Below are positions 39,568-50,904 of a stretch of 64,000 nucleotides of DNA, one piece after another (within the stretch, counting starts at the first letter, position 1; every line of letters starts with the position of its first letter). The notes below the pieces were generated by a model. That model ran no database searches. It had not been told where the DNA came from and saw nothing but the letters and a program-made list of their open reading frames with translations. The translations under genes were made by a program, and so were the position numbers. This DNA is from Chaetoderma sp. LZ-2023a (taxonomy: Eukaryota; Mollusca; Caudofoveata; Chaetodermatida; Chaetodermatidae): contig CM067367.1 in assembly GCA_034401795.1 (NCBI GenBank), forward strand, positions 83,003,426 through 83,067,425. Reading direction: 5' to 3'.

Positions 39568-39619
39568 AAACAGTGGTGGTGGGGGGTGCGACTTATTCTC
39601 TGAGTTCTTGTCGTTACAG

Positions 39620-40807
39620 GCGAAGGATAAGGCGTCAGAGGAGGAGAAGTGTGTGAAGAAGAGTGTACATGTAAGTGGCAAGGGTAAGAGAAAGGCCTCT
39701 GTTTCTTCCGAAATGGAGACTTTCAGGTTGGAAATGATGGGGTAGATGAAAAAGACAAAAAAGATTTGGTACCAGAGCTGCTTCGCAGCATGCTCCCTGG
39801 GCCGAGTAATTTATTGTCTTCTTCATATGCTCCCGAGCAAAAAATCCTCACCGCTGATTCTGGTATCCGTTGTGGTCCGTGGGCCGAAAATGTTTCAGAA
39901 TCAGTGGTGGCTTCAGTAGATCTTGGAAAGCCCGCCGCCTTGCCAATGGATCCTGGAGCAGGTCTAAATGATCCCGGCTGGAGGCTTGCCTCATCGGTTG
40001 ATCTTGGACCGGCACCGCTGGACACAGGCCCGCGGCTAGAGTGTCCGCGCCCAAAAGGTACCGCCACCTCTTAGGGTACCTTCCCTGACCAGCCCGGGTT
40101 AGCGCTCTTTGCTAGCCAGAGGCAGTGTATGATGGCCAGGAGGAAGAGGATTTTCTGCTGGGTTCACCTGTTGAAGCCGTGGACATGGACACGGATGATT
40201 GTGCACCCCTGACGGGGGGCATGGCCGATTTTTTCCATGGAACTACTCCCGCAGGGTTAGCTTTGACGGCTCAAATGGTGGCCCGAGTTGGAGCGGATGA
40301 CCACTGTTTCCATATACCTCGGCTTTTCAGCTGTGGCACAAGACAAGCCTGCACTCTCGGGGCCCGCATGTTTTCCATGGCTCCAGCCACGTTTACACCT
40401 GCGAGTGCAAGAGAGGATGACGGAGGCCTGCACCTTGTCGAGCACTCACAGGTGGCCACAGAGGAGGACTGGTCTGATGCATGCCAATGGCTGGTAAGCA
40501 TTAGGCCAGAGCTCTGTAGAACAGTCGGCAAGCCAGCGGGACCAGCGGCCGTGGTTGGCTGCAAAGCCGGCAGTTACTGCCACGTTATCTCTGCCATTAG
40601 CAGAACATATACTTGATATATTCATGGCGGCAGAAACGTCCATTAAGCCATGGCCACGCCAGCACTGGCCAGCAGTGGGGGGGGGGGGCGGTGCGCAGGC
40701 TCCTCAAGCGCAGCCAGCCAGGCTGCCACCCAGCGGGCCGTGGCGCGCGTGACGTGGGCAGTGCAAGCCGTGGTGCACGAGGATCTGGTCGTGTTAATCG
40801 TGCCTGA
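39620..40807 (+). pseudogene. E3 gag with internal deletion
   Basis: It starts AKDKASEEEKC and shows EMETFRLEMMG and then shifts. At about 40640 the sequence jumps from 'FMAAETSIKP' to the Arg/Gln-rich tail, skipping roughly 680 bp that in E2 (about 29920-30600) encode the conserved C-terminal block. The TGA at 40805-40807 is retained. Confidence 0.8.
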
Positions 40808-40924
40808 TCGGTCGATTTCCACAAGAACCAAACCAATGCTAGAACCAGAGACAGTCCCACTCTTGCACTGCTTATGTCCACCTCTCTCCCTAGGTGGACC
40901 CGTGGGAGGTTGTTTGCCCTTACA

Positions 40925-42690
40925 CAAGCAGGAGTGGGAGCGGTTAACCCAGGACCGCTTAGTCTTGCGATGGCTTTCGGCCGGGTACCAGCCCTACTGG
41001 GTGATAGGCCCACCATCGGCAATCGCACCCGTCTCTGGTTCCAGTCTGGACTCATATTCCAAGAGATCCAGACCAACAGTTGTGCATAGAGGAAGAGATA
41101 AATTCCCTCATACAAAAAGGAGCAATTCAAGTGGCGCAAAATTGCCCGGGCTTCTATTCAACCATGTTTCTAGTGACAAAGAGCACTGGCGGGTGGAGAC
41201 CAATTCTCAACCTCAAGCCATTGAACAAGTTCATAGATACACCGAGTTTCAAAATGGAAACAGTCAAAGCAGTGTTGGCGGGGTTGGAGATGGGAATGTG
41301 GACAGCGTCCATAGATCTGAAGGATGCTTATTTCCACATTCCAATTGCAAAGAGTTTTTGTCGGTACCTGCGATTCGCATTCCAGGGCTGAAAGTGGGAA
41401 TTCAAAGTTTTACCATTCAGTATTTCCATGGCTCCTTGGGTCTTCACAAGGGTGATACATGCAATAACAGCATGCCTCTGCAGGAGAAGCCTAGCAGTCC
41501 ACACTTACATAGACGATTGGCTGTTAAAAGCACACAATCGGGAAAGTTTTGCAGCAAATCTGGAGATGGTTTTGAAAACTCTCACAGACTTAGGCTGGTT
41601 AATAAACTTTCAGAAATCAGAGGTGACTTCATCCCAGAAGTTTGTTTACCTGGAAATGTTCTTCGATCTAGAGATAGGATATGTTTACCCGACTCAAGAG
41701 AGAGTAGAAATAATCATCTCAGTAATACAGTCAGTGTGCAACAGTCGTCATGTACTGGCATGGGTTTACTAGAGAATGCTGGGGTTGATGGTTTCTCTGA
41801 AACCAGTCATTCCACAGGCGGCCTTTCCAGTTATTTCTCATAACACAGTCGACCCAGAGGACAGGTTTCCTGGACTCAGAGGCGTCAGTGTTGGAACCTC
41901 TTTCACCACCTTCAATGGTGGATGAAGAGAGAGAATCTCCTGGCGGGTGTGATGCTCACCCCACCCACCCTCAAATAACAATGTACACAGATGCATCAGT
42001 GGAGCGATGGGGGTGGGGGGTGGGGGATTGTCTGGAAGAAGCCACAGTATCAGGGCTTTGGAATCTGGATCAGTCACAGGAGCATATAAATCTACTGGAA
42101 TTACGAGCAGTAGTTCTGGGCCTGGAACATTTCTTAAAGAAAGTTCAGGGCAAGATTGTTCTAATTCGATCAGACAGCTCAACAGTAGTGACTTACATAA
42201 ACCGCCAGGGCGGAACGAAGTCACCCAGTCTGTATGATGACTTGAAAACTGCTTTGCTGTTGTCTAGATCATATGATCACCTTGAAGGCAGTTCACATTT
42301 CGGGAAGGCTAAATCTGTTAGCAGACTCATTGAACCAAAGGATGAGTGTTTTGCCTATGGAATGGCAACTAAATCAATGTGAGGCGGATCGTCTGTTCGA
42401 CCACTGGGGGAAACCCAACATAGATTTGTTCGCAACGAACAAGAATGTGAAGATGACGACGTATGTCTCTCCGATTCCAGATCCATGCGCTTACGCAACA
42501 GATGCATTAGCTATCAGCTGGGAGAGAATCTGTGCATACCCATTCCCACCAGCAATCCTGATTCAGAAAATCAGGCAGGAGGAGTGCCAAGTGCTTCTGA
42601 TCGCCCCAAATTGGCCAAGCCGATCATGGTATATGGATCTGCTGGACCTTCTAGTCTGCAATCCGGTTCCTCTGCCTCTGCCTCTGATGG
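40925..42690 (+). pseudogene. E3 RT / RNase H / methyltransferase-like ORF, broken and interrupted
   Basis: Blocks in order: QEWERLTQDRLVLRW, FLVTKSTGGWRPILNLKPLN, IDLKDAYFHIP, then a stop-bearing shift near 41391, YIDDWLLKAHN, YTDAS, LLELRAVVLGLEH, NLLADSLNQR and NIDLFATNKNVK. It is cut within the methyltransferase-like part by the insertion at 42690. Confidence 0.85.
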
Positions 42691-43204
42691 ACAAACAGGA
42701 GAGGACCAAAATGTTTACAAGACAGAAAATTTATTAAAACTAGAAGATATTGGTAATCTCCAATTATATACAATAATAAAAGATTTTTTCAAAGGTAATC
42801 TACCAAATTCACTGTCTTCTCTCTTTAACCTAAACACTGAAATACACTCATACAACACCAGATCTAGACACAACTTTCACACAGAATGCAATAGAATGGA
42901 AATCTCAAAAATGAAAACCAGCTTTTCAAGCTACAAAACTCTGGAATAACACAGACACGAACACACGTACACAGATTATTAGTCAAAATTCCTACAAACA
43001 TATTATTAAACAAATGTTCATTAATAAGTACTAAATCGAGTAATTGGACCTCACTCATATATTAGTTACTGCACCTTGATGCGCCTGGACACCACAGCAA
43101 TTACCAGCAATTCATCATGAAGAACCACCTGTTAACAATATTGATATCACTGCTCTTGCCTTGCCGCTACACTCCGTTTTGACATATCGTCTACATAAAA
43201 TAAA

Positions 43205-43550
43205 AGGTACTGCTGAATATTCTGGACCTAGTGGAATTTGTGGGAGAATTTTCTGCATAAGGCAGCAATGTCTTCTATTCCAAATGTGTGCAGAAGATTA
43301 CTTACGTTATAACCAAAACAGTTTGTTGCTAGAATCATGTTGGCCATTGTTATCTTTACTGTATCATTAACCATAATCATATTTAATTTAATTAATTTTA
43401 TTATATTATATTTTATACAGACAACACATCCCAAGGGTCATACCTCCTCTTGCTGGATGTTTTGAAGAGGACTTGACCGGGTGCTGTGGGTGGCTAAGCC
43501 ACCAACAACTCTTGGGCGGGTGGCTTTTCTGAATATTCAGCGATTGTGCA
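43205..43550. repeat. Palindromic MITE pieces inside the LINE insertion
   Basis: Two gaatatt-bounded segments, including 'gtgggtggctaagccaccaac' (about 43486-43506), resemble family S. The arms are diverged. Confidence 0.45.
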
Positions 43551-43734
43551 GCTTCTGTGTTAAAATCTGAGTCAAATTGGACCAACACTCCTCAAGATCT
43601 ACACAGATCCAGAACTTGATCATATCTAAGAGCTCTAAGAAACCCAGCCATGACAGACACTAAGAAATAGACTCGCACACAGATTCACATGGTCACATTT
43701 ACTCGCTTTCCTCTAGGGAAAGAAGGTGATAGAC

Positions 43735-43774
<40 letters not shown>

Positions 43775-43796
43775 TTAATAATAATAATAATAATAG
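43735..43796. repeat. (AAT)n microsatellite
   Basis: About 20 aat/taa units with one interruption. A C-rich run follows at 43815-43860. The poly-Leu frame on the minus strand is an artefact. Confidence 0.95.
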
Positions 43797-44204
43797 AAGC
43801 AGGATGAACTTCAGCCCCCCCCCACCCATTCCACCCCCTTCATCCCCTAGCCCATTCCAATGAGTGAAATATGTTACCCACAGTATGAAAAACAATCAAA
43901 AACAAGTGAACCATGTTTGTTAAATGGCTTGCCTTTTTTTCTCTGTTTTTTATGTCAAATCCTATATTATTTGTCTGTAGTTATGTATAATATATTGTCA
44001 TAATGCCTTATGTCTACTTATGTCAAATCATGTGTAATTTGTATGTTATTCTATGTCAGGGGTCCACAAGCTAATAGGCACAGCCTCCAGTGGACTCCCT
44101 GTTATCATATTGTAATTTGTAAGATTTACCAAGAGAATAAAATCAAATCAAAATCAAATCAAATATTGTTTTCCAGGGCAAGTCCCTTCACAACAAACCG
44201 TCAA

Positions 44205-45228
44205 TGTTCCAACTGACTGCGTGGATGTTGTCAAGGAATCTAAAGGTAAGGAGGGCTTTTCTGAGCAAGCAGCCATGTTTATGGCAAAAGCCAGAAGGGG
44301 GTCACCCTCCAGAGCATATAACTGTAAAATCAATTGATTTGCAGAATGGTGCTCAAACAGAAATGTTAATCCAATGGATGCGTCTATTCAGGTAGTAGCC
44401 GATTTCCTCTGTCACCTGTATGATGCCTATACCCTCGAGCCTAACTCTATTGCTGGCTACAAGTCAGCTTTGATGTCACTTATCCCTTGCTTGGCTGATA
44501 GGGGAAGTGATGAAGTGTGTTCATTGAACACTTTAGTAAAAGGCATGGGTAATCTAAGACCGAGAAATCCTCCAGCGATTCCATCTTGGAGTTTATCTCT
44601 AGTAGTTCAAGTGCTAGCAGACAAGCCCTTTGAACCACTAAGTGCCATTTCTATGAAAATGTTGACTCTTAAGACTTTCTAATTGCTGCAGCCTCTGCAA
44701 GATGGAGAAGTGGGATTCATGCTTTATCCGCCGAGGCAGACCGTTATGTGGTTACAGCGGAAGGCCTTAGGCTTCTACCTAAGATAAATTTCATGGCTAA
44801 CAACCAGTCTGAAATATCCAGGTCAACCAATTGTTTTACCAGCTTTGACTAGGTGTGATCCTAAATCAAAAGCATGGTGTTCAGTCCACGCATTAAACAG
44901 GTACAAACAACATACACAGGAATGGCGGATGGACCCATCCTCGTTATGGGTGTCTTATGCTGAACCCCATGGCAGGGCGTCAAAAGACACTATATCTAGG
45001 TGGATTGTGGAATGTATTCAATTTTGCCACAAATCTGCCACTGGTAAACATGTTGACTTAGCCAAAGCTCACAGTGTCCGTGGCGCAGTGGCGTCCACCG
45101 CGCTGTTTAACGGGGTGCCGGTGGATGACATTATATCGGTAGCTCAGTGGCACTGTGAGTCAAGTTTTACCGACCATTACCTCCGTGACACCACTAATCC
45201 TCTTGCCTTATCGATATTCAAGAGATGA
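44205..45228 (+). pseudogene. E3 tyrosine recombinase, broken
   Basis: Pieces: EGFSEQAAMFMAKARRG (frame stops near 44335), AGYKSALMSLIPCLADRG, GMGNLRPRNPPAIPSW, then a shift near 44680, with AHSVRGAV (H-x-x-R), QWHCESS and DHYLRD retained at the C-terminus (44845-45228). At least two frameshifts are present. Confidence 0.85.
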
Positions 45229-45736
45229 TCAGGTGTATATATTGTAGATAAGTTGCACTTGCTGTCTTCAGACAGCATATTTTAATTGTGGAAACAACCG
45301 CATATTCGTGTATCATATTTCCTTCACTGATAAGGACTGGATGGATACAGCTTTCATGCATAAGGTCAGTACTGCCTTTTGTTGTTACATAATTTATTGT
45401 CATGATGTATTACCCTTATTTAACAATAATGTAATGGTACTGTGTATTATGTGGTTCATTTATTGAGAGTATACGAAATGACGCCTTTCGTCTCTTAGCG
45501 TATGGGACATTGAGGTCATAGCTGCTCCTTTCCAAAAAGGAGGGTTGGGGGGGGGAGCGCATTTGCCATAGGGTCATTACTCTCACCATCGGTTGTGTTA
45601 TCCGATGTTCAAATCATTGTCTGATTGTGTATGTCACACAATTTCAGATGTTAGTGCTTCATGCGCAAAAACGTGCAATGGATGAGCTGGTCTTTTTTTA
45701 ACTCGCCTCCCTCCCACCAAATTCTCTTAAGAATTC

Positions 45737-45817
45737 TGGCAATATCAGAGTGTTAGGGAGGTAACTAAGTATGAAGTGAAATGAACGAAATCACAAATAT
45801 ACTTACCTCCCTAACAT
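45737..45817 (+). repeat. E3 internal complementary region, degraded
   Basis: It has 'gtgttagggaggtaactaag' and 'gaagtgaaatgaacgaaatc' followed by 'atacttacctccctaacatgg'. It is shorter than in E2/E4 and no longer matches the ends exactly. Confidence 0.75.
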
Positions 45818-45877
45818 GGACGCAGCCTCTCCGCCCCACAGAGGCTCGCTCTTTAGGCTTTTAAGTTACATGTGTTG

Positions 45878-46046
45878 GCCAATAGTCGAGCTGAAGCAGT
45901 GACAGTCTGCATATGTGCGGGGTTTGGGCCGCCATCCGGCTGACTCATCTGTCTACCTGCCCAATAAGGGCACCTATCTTTTTTAATCGGGGGGTTATTG
46001 AGTGAAGATCGATATTTTGGAAATATCATAGTGTTAGGGAGGTAAG
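45878..46046 (-). repeat. E3 right inverted terminal repeat
   Basis: It is the inverted partner of 38391-38571, diverged. CCAAT is at about 45879. Confidence 0.85.
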
Positions 46047-46148
46047 TATAACAACTCTCGTGAAAAAAGAAATCCGTGATTTCGTTTAGACTTTGGGATG
46101 AAAGGGCAAGGTCATGCTGACTATTTAATGCATACATTTTGTTCGTAG

Positions 46149-46257
46149 GAAGAATGAAATAGAGGAATGTGAACCGAGACACACGATTCGTCCGGAGCTG
46201 GACACGCCAGGACATGCCTCGCTATACAAGACATTGCCAGACTGTGGCAGTGTTACA
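46149..46257 (+). CDS. TDRD12: TDRD12-like gene, exon L (second half of zinc finger)
   Basis: This 109-bp exon (phase 2 in, 0 out) follows ttttgttcgtag and ends gttaca|gtgagt. It encodes KNEIEECEPRHTIRPELDTP and on to DCGSVT. Together with exon K the cysteines and histidine give C-X8-C-X7-C-X3-H. It lies only about 60 bp after the E3 right end. Confidence 0.85.
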
Positions 46258-46321
46258 GTGAGTTCTGTTCATAGTGATGTACTAATCTGTGTGATCATAT
46301 GTGCTATTTATAGGACATGTA

Positions 46322-46815
46322 AGACATAATGCTATACTGATCATATACACTAAGGGAGATAATATTGTATTGATCATATACTCCAAGGGAGATAATGCTG
46401 TACTGATCATATACTCTAAGGGAGATAATACTATACTGATCATATATGCCAAGAGAGATAATACTGTACTGATCATATGTACTAAGGGAGATTAATATGT
46501 ACTTACCATATACTCGAGATGATGCTGTACTGATCATATACACTAAGGGGGATAATCCTTTACTGATCATATACTATGTGATTAAAATGTACTTATTACA
46601 TAGTACACGGAAGATAATGCTGTACTGATCATATACTCTAGGGAGATAAATCTGTACTTATCATATACACTAAGCGAGATAATCTGTACCGATCATACAC
46701 TGCGAGATGAATCTGTGCTTATCATTTACTCTAAGGAAGATAATGCTGTACTGGTTATATACTCTAAGGGAGATCATGCTTTACTAATCATTTATGGTAA
46801 GGGAGATAATACTGT
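46322..46815. repeat. 33-bp minisatellite
   Basis: The unit reads like ctgatcatatactctaaggg + agataatgctgta. About 14 copies, cleanest at 46340-46500 and more variable after that. Because 33 is divisible by three, both strands give long repetitive open frames; they are artefacts. Confidence 0.9.
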
Positions 46816-46979
46816 ACTAATCACTCATAGCCAGTCTGCTTTCTCCATGTGGGTTTGCAAACCATCACCATCTTTATTTCTTCTGTGAAACAGAAGACAT
46901 ATGGGTATCACTTTTGCTGCTACGTTATTGCATCAGCGTCAGCGTTAAGTTCTGTGTTTAGTAAATCATGTTGGCTTGT

Positions 46980-47120
46980 TTAAACCTATTAAGACTAAAC
47001 TTGGATACAGGGTTGCCCATGTTGTTATGAATCCACAAGACATTGAGGTCACATGGTCAAGTGTCAATATCATTGTGACGGTTGAGCAATTTAAAACTAA
47101 TTGAACTGGGAGCTGTTGCT
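46980..47120. repeat. Single unit of the aggtcaaggtc repeat plus half family S palindrome
   Basis: It has 'taaacctattaagactaaac', 'cttggatacagggttgcc' and 'attgaggtcacatggtcaag', then 'gagctgttgctgccttaggc'. Confidence 0.5.
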
Positions 47121-47129
47121 GCCTTAGGC

Positions 47130-47350
47130 CTCTCGCCCGCCTGCCTGTCCATCCATCTTCCTAGCCATCTGTCCATTCATTCATTCATCTATCTGTCCAT
47201 CGGCCAATCCATCCATCTAGCCATCCACCCATTCACCTACCGACCTATCGATCCATCTGTTAATCTACCTATCTGTCCAGCCCACCCACCCACCCCATCC
47301 ATTCGGCTATCCACCCACCTACCCCATCACATTAAGTCATACATCCATCT
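47130..47350. repeat. Imperfect CCAT-rich tetranucleotide repeat
   Basis: Repeated atccatc, cattcatt and cacccacc words extend to within about 10 bp of the exon M acceptor tract. Confidence 0.85.
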
Positions 47351-47360
47351 CTCTCGCCAG

Positions 47361-47520
47361 GTTCTTGTATGCAGTATTGCTGATGCCAGTTGTCTGTTTG
47401 TGCGCTTACTTGAGCACCATAGCTATGATGGCACTAAAACTGACCACAAAATGGAATACTCAAAGCTTCTCTTTGACATTACTCATTGGTTTGCTACACC
47501 AGAACACAAGATACCAATAG
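47361..47520 (+). CDS. TDRD12: TDRD12-like gene, exon M (start of extended Tudor domain)
   Basis: This 160-bp exon (phase 0 in, 1 out) follows tctctctcgccag and ends aatag|gtaagt. It encodes VLVCSIADASCLFVRLLEHH, then KMEYSKLLFDITHWF. This is the first strand plus helical linker of an extended Tudor domain (V-x-V-x-x-V-x-x-x-x-x-F-x-V/Q-L). Confidence 0.82.
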
Positions 47521-47685
47521 GTAAGTGCTTCTGATGAAGTCATTACCAGAAGATACCTTTTAAAGGCGCACATTCACACCAGAATGCTTCAAAATTTAAA
47601 AGTTTGTGTACCTCAATGTAATGAAGCAAAAATACATGTTAGCATATATATGATGATTTCAGTCTGTATAAATTATAATAATTTT

Positions 47686-49174
47686 TTAGCCCACCTGGCT
47701 TGAAAGGCCATGTGAGCTTGTGCCATGGCGGCCATCCGTCCATTGTACATCCATCAAATCTCTTCTTAAAGGTTTGACCGATTTCCACCAAATTTGGCAG
47801 AGATTTTATGAAAAATTTACTGGAAATGTCAAAATGCTTAGCTACTAGACATATTTCAACCAAATTTGGCTAGACTGATTCCATAGTGGTAGGTTCTAGA
47901 ACTTCTTTTCAGAATTTTGATTGAACAATTTTTTGGGTGAAAAACCTAGATTTTATGATAAATTTACCGGAAATGGTCAAAATGCTACTTCTCTATAGCT
48001 GCTTGACATATTTCAACCAAACCTTTTGCTAATGGGGTTCTATGGTGGTAGGCTCTAGACCATATTGTCAGAATTTTGAATGATCAATTTTTTGTGTGAA
48101 AATCTTAGATTTTATGAAAAATCTGCTGAAAATGATCAAACTGCTACTCCTTAGCTGCTTGACATATTTCACCAAAATTTGACTAGATGGATTCTATGGT
48201 GGTACCTTCTAGAATAAACTTGTATTCAGAATTTTGACTGATACATTTTTTGGGTGAAAATCTTAGATTTTATGAAAAATTTACCAGAAATTGTCAAAAC
48301 ACTACTCCTTAGTTGCGTGATATATTTGAACCAAATTTGGCTAGAGGGACCCTATCATGGTAGACTCCAGAACTTCTATTCAGAATTTGAATTGGTTAAT
48401 TTTTCAAATTGGAAATTGTTAAAAGGCTACTTCTCATTAACTGCTTGACAGATTTCTACTTAATTTGTCTGGAGCGAGTCGACTCTATGGGGCAAGGCTT
48501 CAGACTTTGTGTACATCGTTTTGATTGTTCAAGTTTTTCCATTGCCATCTTGAATTTTCTATAAAAATTGGCGGGAAATTGTTTAAAATGCTACTTATGA
48601 CAATTTCAACCAAACTGGAATGGAAGGACCATATGGTTTAGAACAACTTTATGGAATTTTGATTGGTAAATTTTTCCGGTGGCCATCTTGTATTTTCCAA
48701 AAGTTTTGGGAAATCAGTTAAAAGGCGACTCCTCATTAAACGCTTGGCCGTTTTCAATCAACCTCAGCTGGAAAGACCCTAGGTTGGTAGGCTTCAGAAC
48801 TTGTATACAGAATTTTGATTTGTCAGTTTTTCTGGCGGCCATTTGCATTTTCCAGAAATCCTTTAAAATGCTACTGTTCCTTAATCAATAGTCCGATTTC
48901 AGCGAAACTTGGATGGAATGATTGTATGGTGATCGTCTTCCGGAATGCTAATAAGTGTTTTGATTGGTTGATTTTTTTCACCAGTCACCTTAGATTTTCC
49001 AAAAAATTTTTAGAATTCCTTTAAAACGCTACTTAAGCAATGGACAGAGTTCAATGAAACCTAGCTGGAAGGATTCTGTGGTCATATGCTTCCAAAATTG
49101 TATACATGAATTTGATTGGTTAATTTTCACAGCGACCATCTGATTTTGAAAAGATATTCCAAAAGCCTTTAAAT

Positions 49175-49225
<51 letters not shown>

Positions 49226-49255
49226 AACCACTTCCGCAGCCGCCGCTGCTGTTGT

Positions 49256-49314
<59 letters not shown>

Positions 49315-49529
49315 GTTACTACTACTACTAATACTACTACGGCTCGGTATCAAACAAACTTGGGTGGAATGACTGTGACAATAGGCTTCAAGAAATCAAA
49401 TGAAAATATTAATTGGCCAATTTTTTGTATGGCCATCTTGGATTTTCCAAAAACTATTCATCATTAAATGTAAATGGTTAAAATGCTAATGGTCCAGGTG
49501 AGTGCAACAGGCCCTTGGGCCTCTTGTTT
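47686..49529. repeat. 1.8-kb AGCCCACC...GGGCCTCTTG element with 0.16-kb tandem units
   Basis: It opens 'agcccacctggcttgaaagg' and ends 'caggtgagtgcaacaggccc' plus 'ttgggcctcttg'. The internal phrases 'aaatttggctaga', 'tctatggtggtag' and 'gtgaaaatcttagatttta' recur every 150-160 bp (about 47850, 48010, 48165, 48325). No gene. Confidence 0.75.
49174..49342. repeat. (CTA)n microsatellite
   Basis: Two runs of cta/act triplets flank a GC-rich interruption (ccgcagccgccgctgctg). Poly-Leu frames are artefacts. Confidence 0.95.
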
Positions 49530-49764
49530 AGTTGCAGAGTTGAATTAGGAACTTGTATCCCTACATGTAAGTCAAATTTGCCACTAAAATATTGTATTAA
49601 TCTATACAGAGAGAATTCATCATATGATAAGATTTATTTTGTTTCATTACATTGAAATGCACAATTTAGTCCTCTAAAAGTATACATTTCAATTGAAAAT
49701 TTGTTATTTTTAGGCATCTTAGTGTGAAAGTGCACCTTGAAGCACATTTATATATGAAAGCTTA

Positions 49765-50148
49765 TCCAAGATTAATGGAGGAATCCAGTTTCTCAGTCCA
49801 TGTGTAGGCTGACATCATAGTTAATTATGTCTTGAATGACACGATTTAGTCCATCACAAATGCTTAATAGTCCGTCAAGTTTTACGAATTGTATGTCTTT
49901 GCTATTTAATAAACATTGTTGAATTTTTTGAAACCTGTTTGACTGGGTGCAGTTGTTGCCCTAGGCACTAACATCACTCAGTCAAATTAGCTTTAAAATA
50001 TTCAACAACTTACTTGTATAGTTTTCTGGGAATTGAGATTCAGAAAGTGCATGGATCAATTGATCCCAACACAGGAAAAGCGTGGGTGGAGCTTAACTTT
50101 AGCTACAGATGGGTGGGGCATAGCTAAAACTGGATTCATCCATTAATC
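49765..50148. repeat. TIR-MITE family L, complete copy
   Basis: The ends are AATGGAGGAATCCAGTTT and AAACTGGATTCATCCATT, a clear terminal inverted repeat. Inside are tgatgtcat-type motifs, 'gaattgtatgtctttgc', a family S palindrome (49915-50010), a 'gatcaattgatccc' palindrome and a GC-box tail. It is flanked by TTA. Confidence 0.85.
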
Positions 50149-50224
50149 CTTTACTGGTCAGGAAAATTTACTTTCTTGCTCGGTGAAAATTTACCATTAA
50201 TCTTGAATTTGTTCCCTCCTGTAG

Positions 50225-50343
50225 TTTTGCCGGAAGAGAATCTGGTGTGTGCTATTTTGGATAGGACTGGCGTGTATCACCGTGTACAGGTGGTAGATGT
50301 TAACCCCACAAGGCAGAGAAACACCCTTGCTAAGCGAGTTCAT
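50225..50343 (+). CDS. TDRD12: TDRD12-like gene, exon N (Tudor domain)
   Basis: This 119-bp exon (phase 1 in, 0 out) follows gttccctcctgtag and ends gttcat|gtgagc. The junction codon is G|TT. It encodes VLPEENLVCAILDRTGVYHR, then VQVVDVNP to AKRVH. The pattern C-x-A-x-x-x-x-x-x-Y-H/R-x-x-V/I is the Tudor core strand pair. Confidence 0.85.
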
Positions 50344-50399
50344 GTGAGCGTCGATAGTGATTAGTTAGCTTACTAATTGATAATACGAATTAGTGGCAC

Positions 50400-50619
50400 T
50401 TAACCCATTAATGGTCAAGATTCTTCAAGAAAATTTAAAATCTTGCTGTTTGAATGTATATTTGCATGCCAAGATAAGACAATTTTTGAAAATTTACCAC
50501 TGGAACATCGAGCCAGTAATTTCAGTGGTAAATTATCAAAAATTGTCTTATCGTGTCCTGCAAATGGACATTCCTCAAGACCACTGCAGTTTAGGCCAGC
50601 TTGACCATAAAAGGGTTAA
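50400..50619. repeat. Family P foldback MITE
   Basis: TTAACCCATTAATGGTC to AAAAGGGTTAA. The arms contain 'accactggaac' and 'gtaatttcagtgg'. Confidence 0.8.
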
Positions 50620-50657
50620 TAAAATGCTTGAAATTTGACTGAGAGAAATATTTTTTT

Positions 50658-50853
50658 AACCCTTTCACCGATGAATTCCCCGTATCTCATTTTCAAGGCA
50701 ACCATACATGAAAAGATTGTTGAATATTTTGAAATGAATTGAGGGGAAGCCGTTGCTGCTGCTTCCAGTCAAATTCATTTCACAATATTCAACAGAATAA
50801 GTTTTATATCATAAAGAACTTACTTATTCAAGGATTTTTTGTTGAAAATGTTA
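50658..50853. repeat. TTAACCCTTTCAC-type MITE with family S palindrome
   Basis: It is a close copy of 19420-19625. The inner palindrome is at 50715-50800 and it ends near 'gttgaaaatgttaac'. Confidence 0.75.
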
Positions 50854-50904
50854 ACACATGATCTGTTGCTGATTGCACTTGCTGGTACCACTACTCAACA
50901 GTAT

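Larger units (their letters stand above)
42690..44168 (+). mobile_element. 5'-truncated non-LTR retrotransposon inserted in E3
   Basis: The open segment to about 42949 encodes LKLEDIGNLQLYTIIKDF, then LPNSLSSLFNL and IHSYNTRSRHNF. This pattern (L-K-L-E-D-I ... L-P-x-x-L/F ... I-H-x-Y-N-T-R) is the C-terminal tail found in L2/CR1-like and related LINE reverse transcriptases. A 3' UTR follows, ending in 'gagaataaaatc' and tandem aaatc repeats. It contains palindromic MITE-like pieces and a TAA microsatellite. Confidence 0.7.
38379..46087 (+). mobile_element. DIRS retrotransposon E3 (family A), oldest copy, with LINE insertion
   Basis: This 7.7-kb element has diverged ITRs, a degenerate ICR and broken ORFs, an internal deletion in gag, and a LINE-containing insertion of about 1.5 kb (42690-44168). 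Its left end is TTTCATTTCAAGAG and its right end GATTTCGTTTA. It lies in the host intron between exons K and L, in sense orientation. Confidence 0.88.

Noticed and set aside
43713..43895. Minus-strand Leu-rich peptide
   Set aside because: Translation of the AAT microsatellite.
46322..46815. CRISPR-like array
   Set aside because: Units of 33 bp are adjacent without unique spacers, in an animal intron; it is a minisatellite.
49252..49467. Poly-Leu protein
   Set aside because: Translation of a CTA microsatellite.
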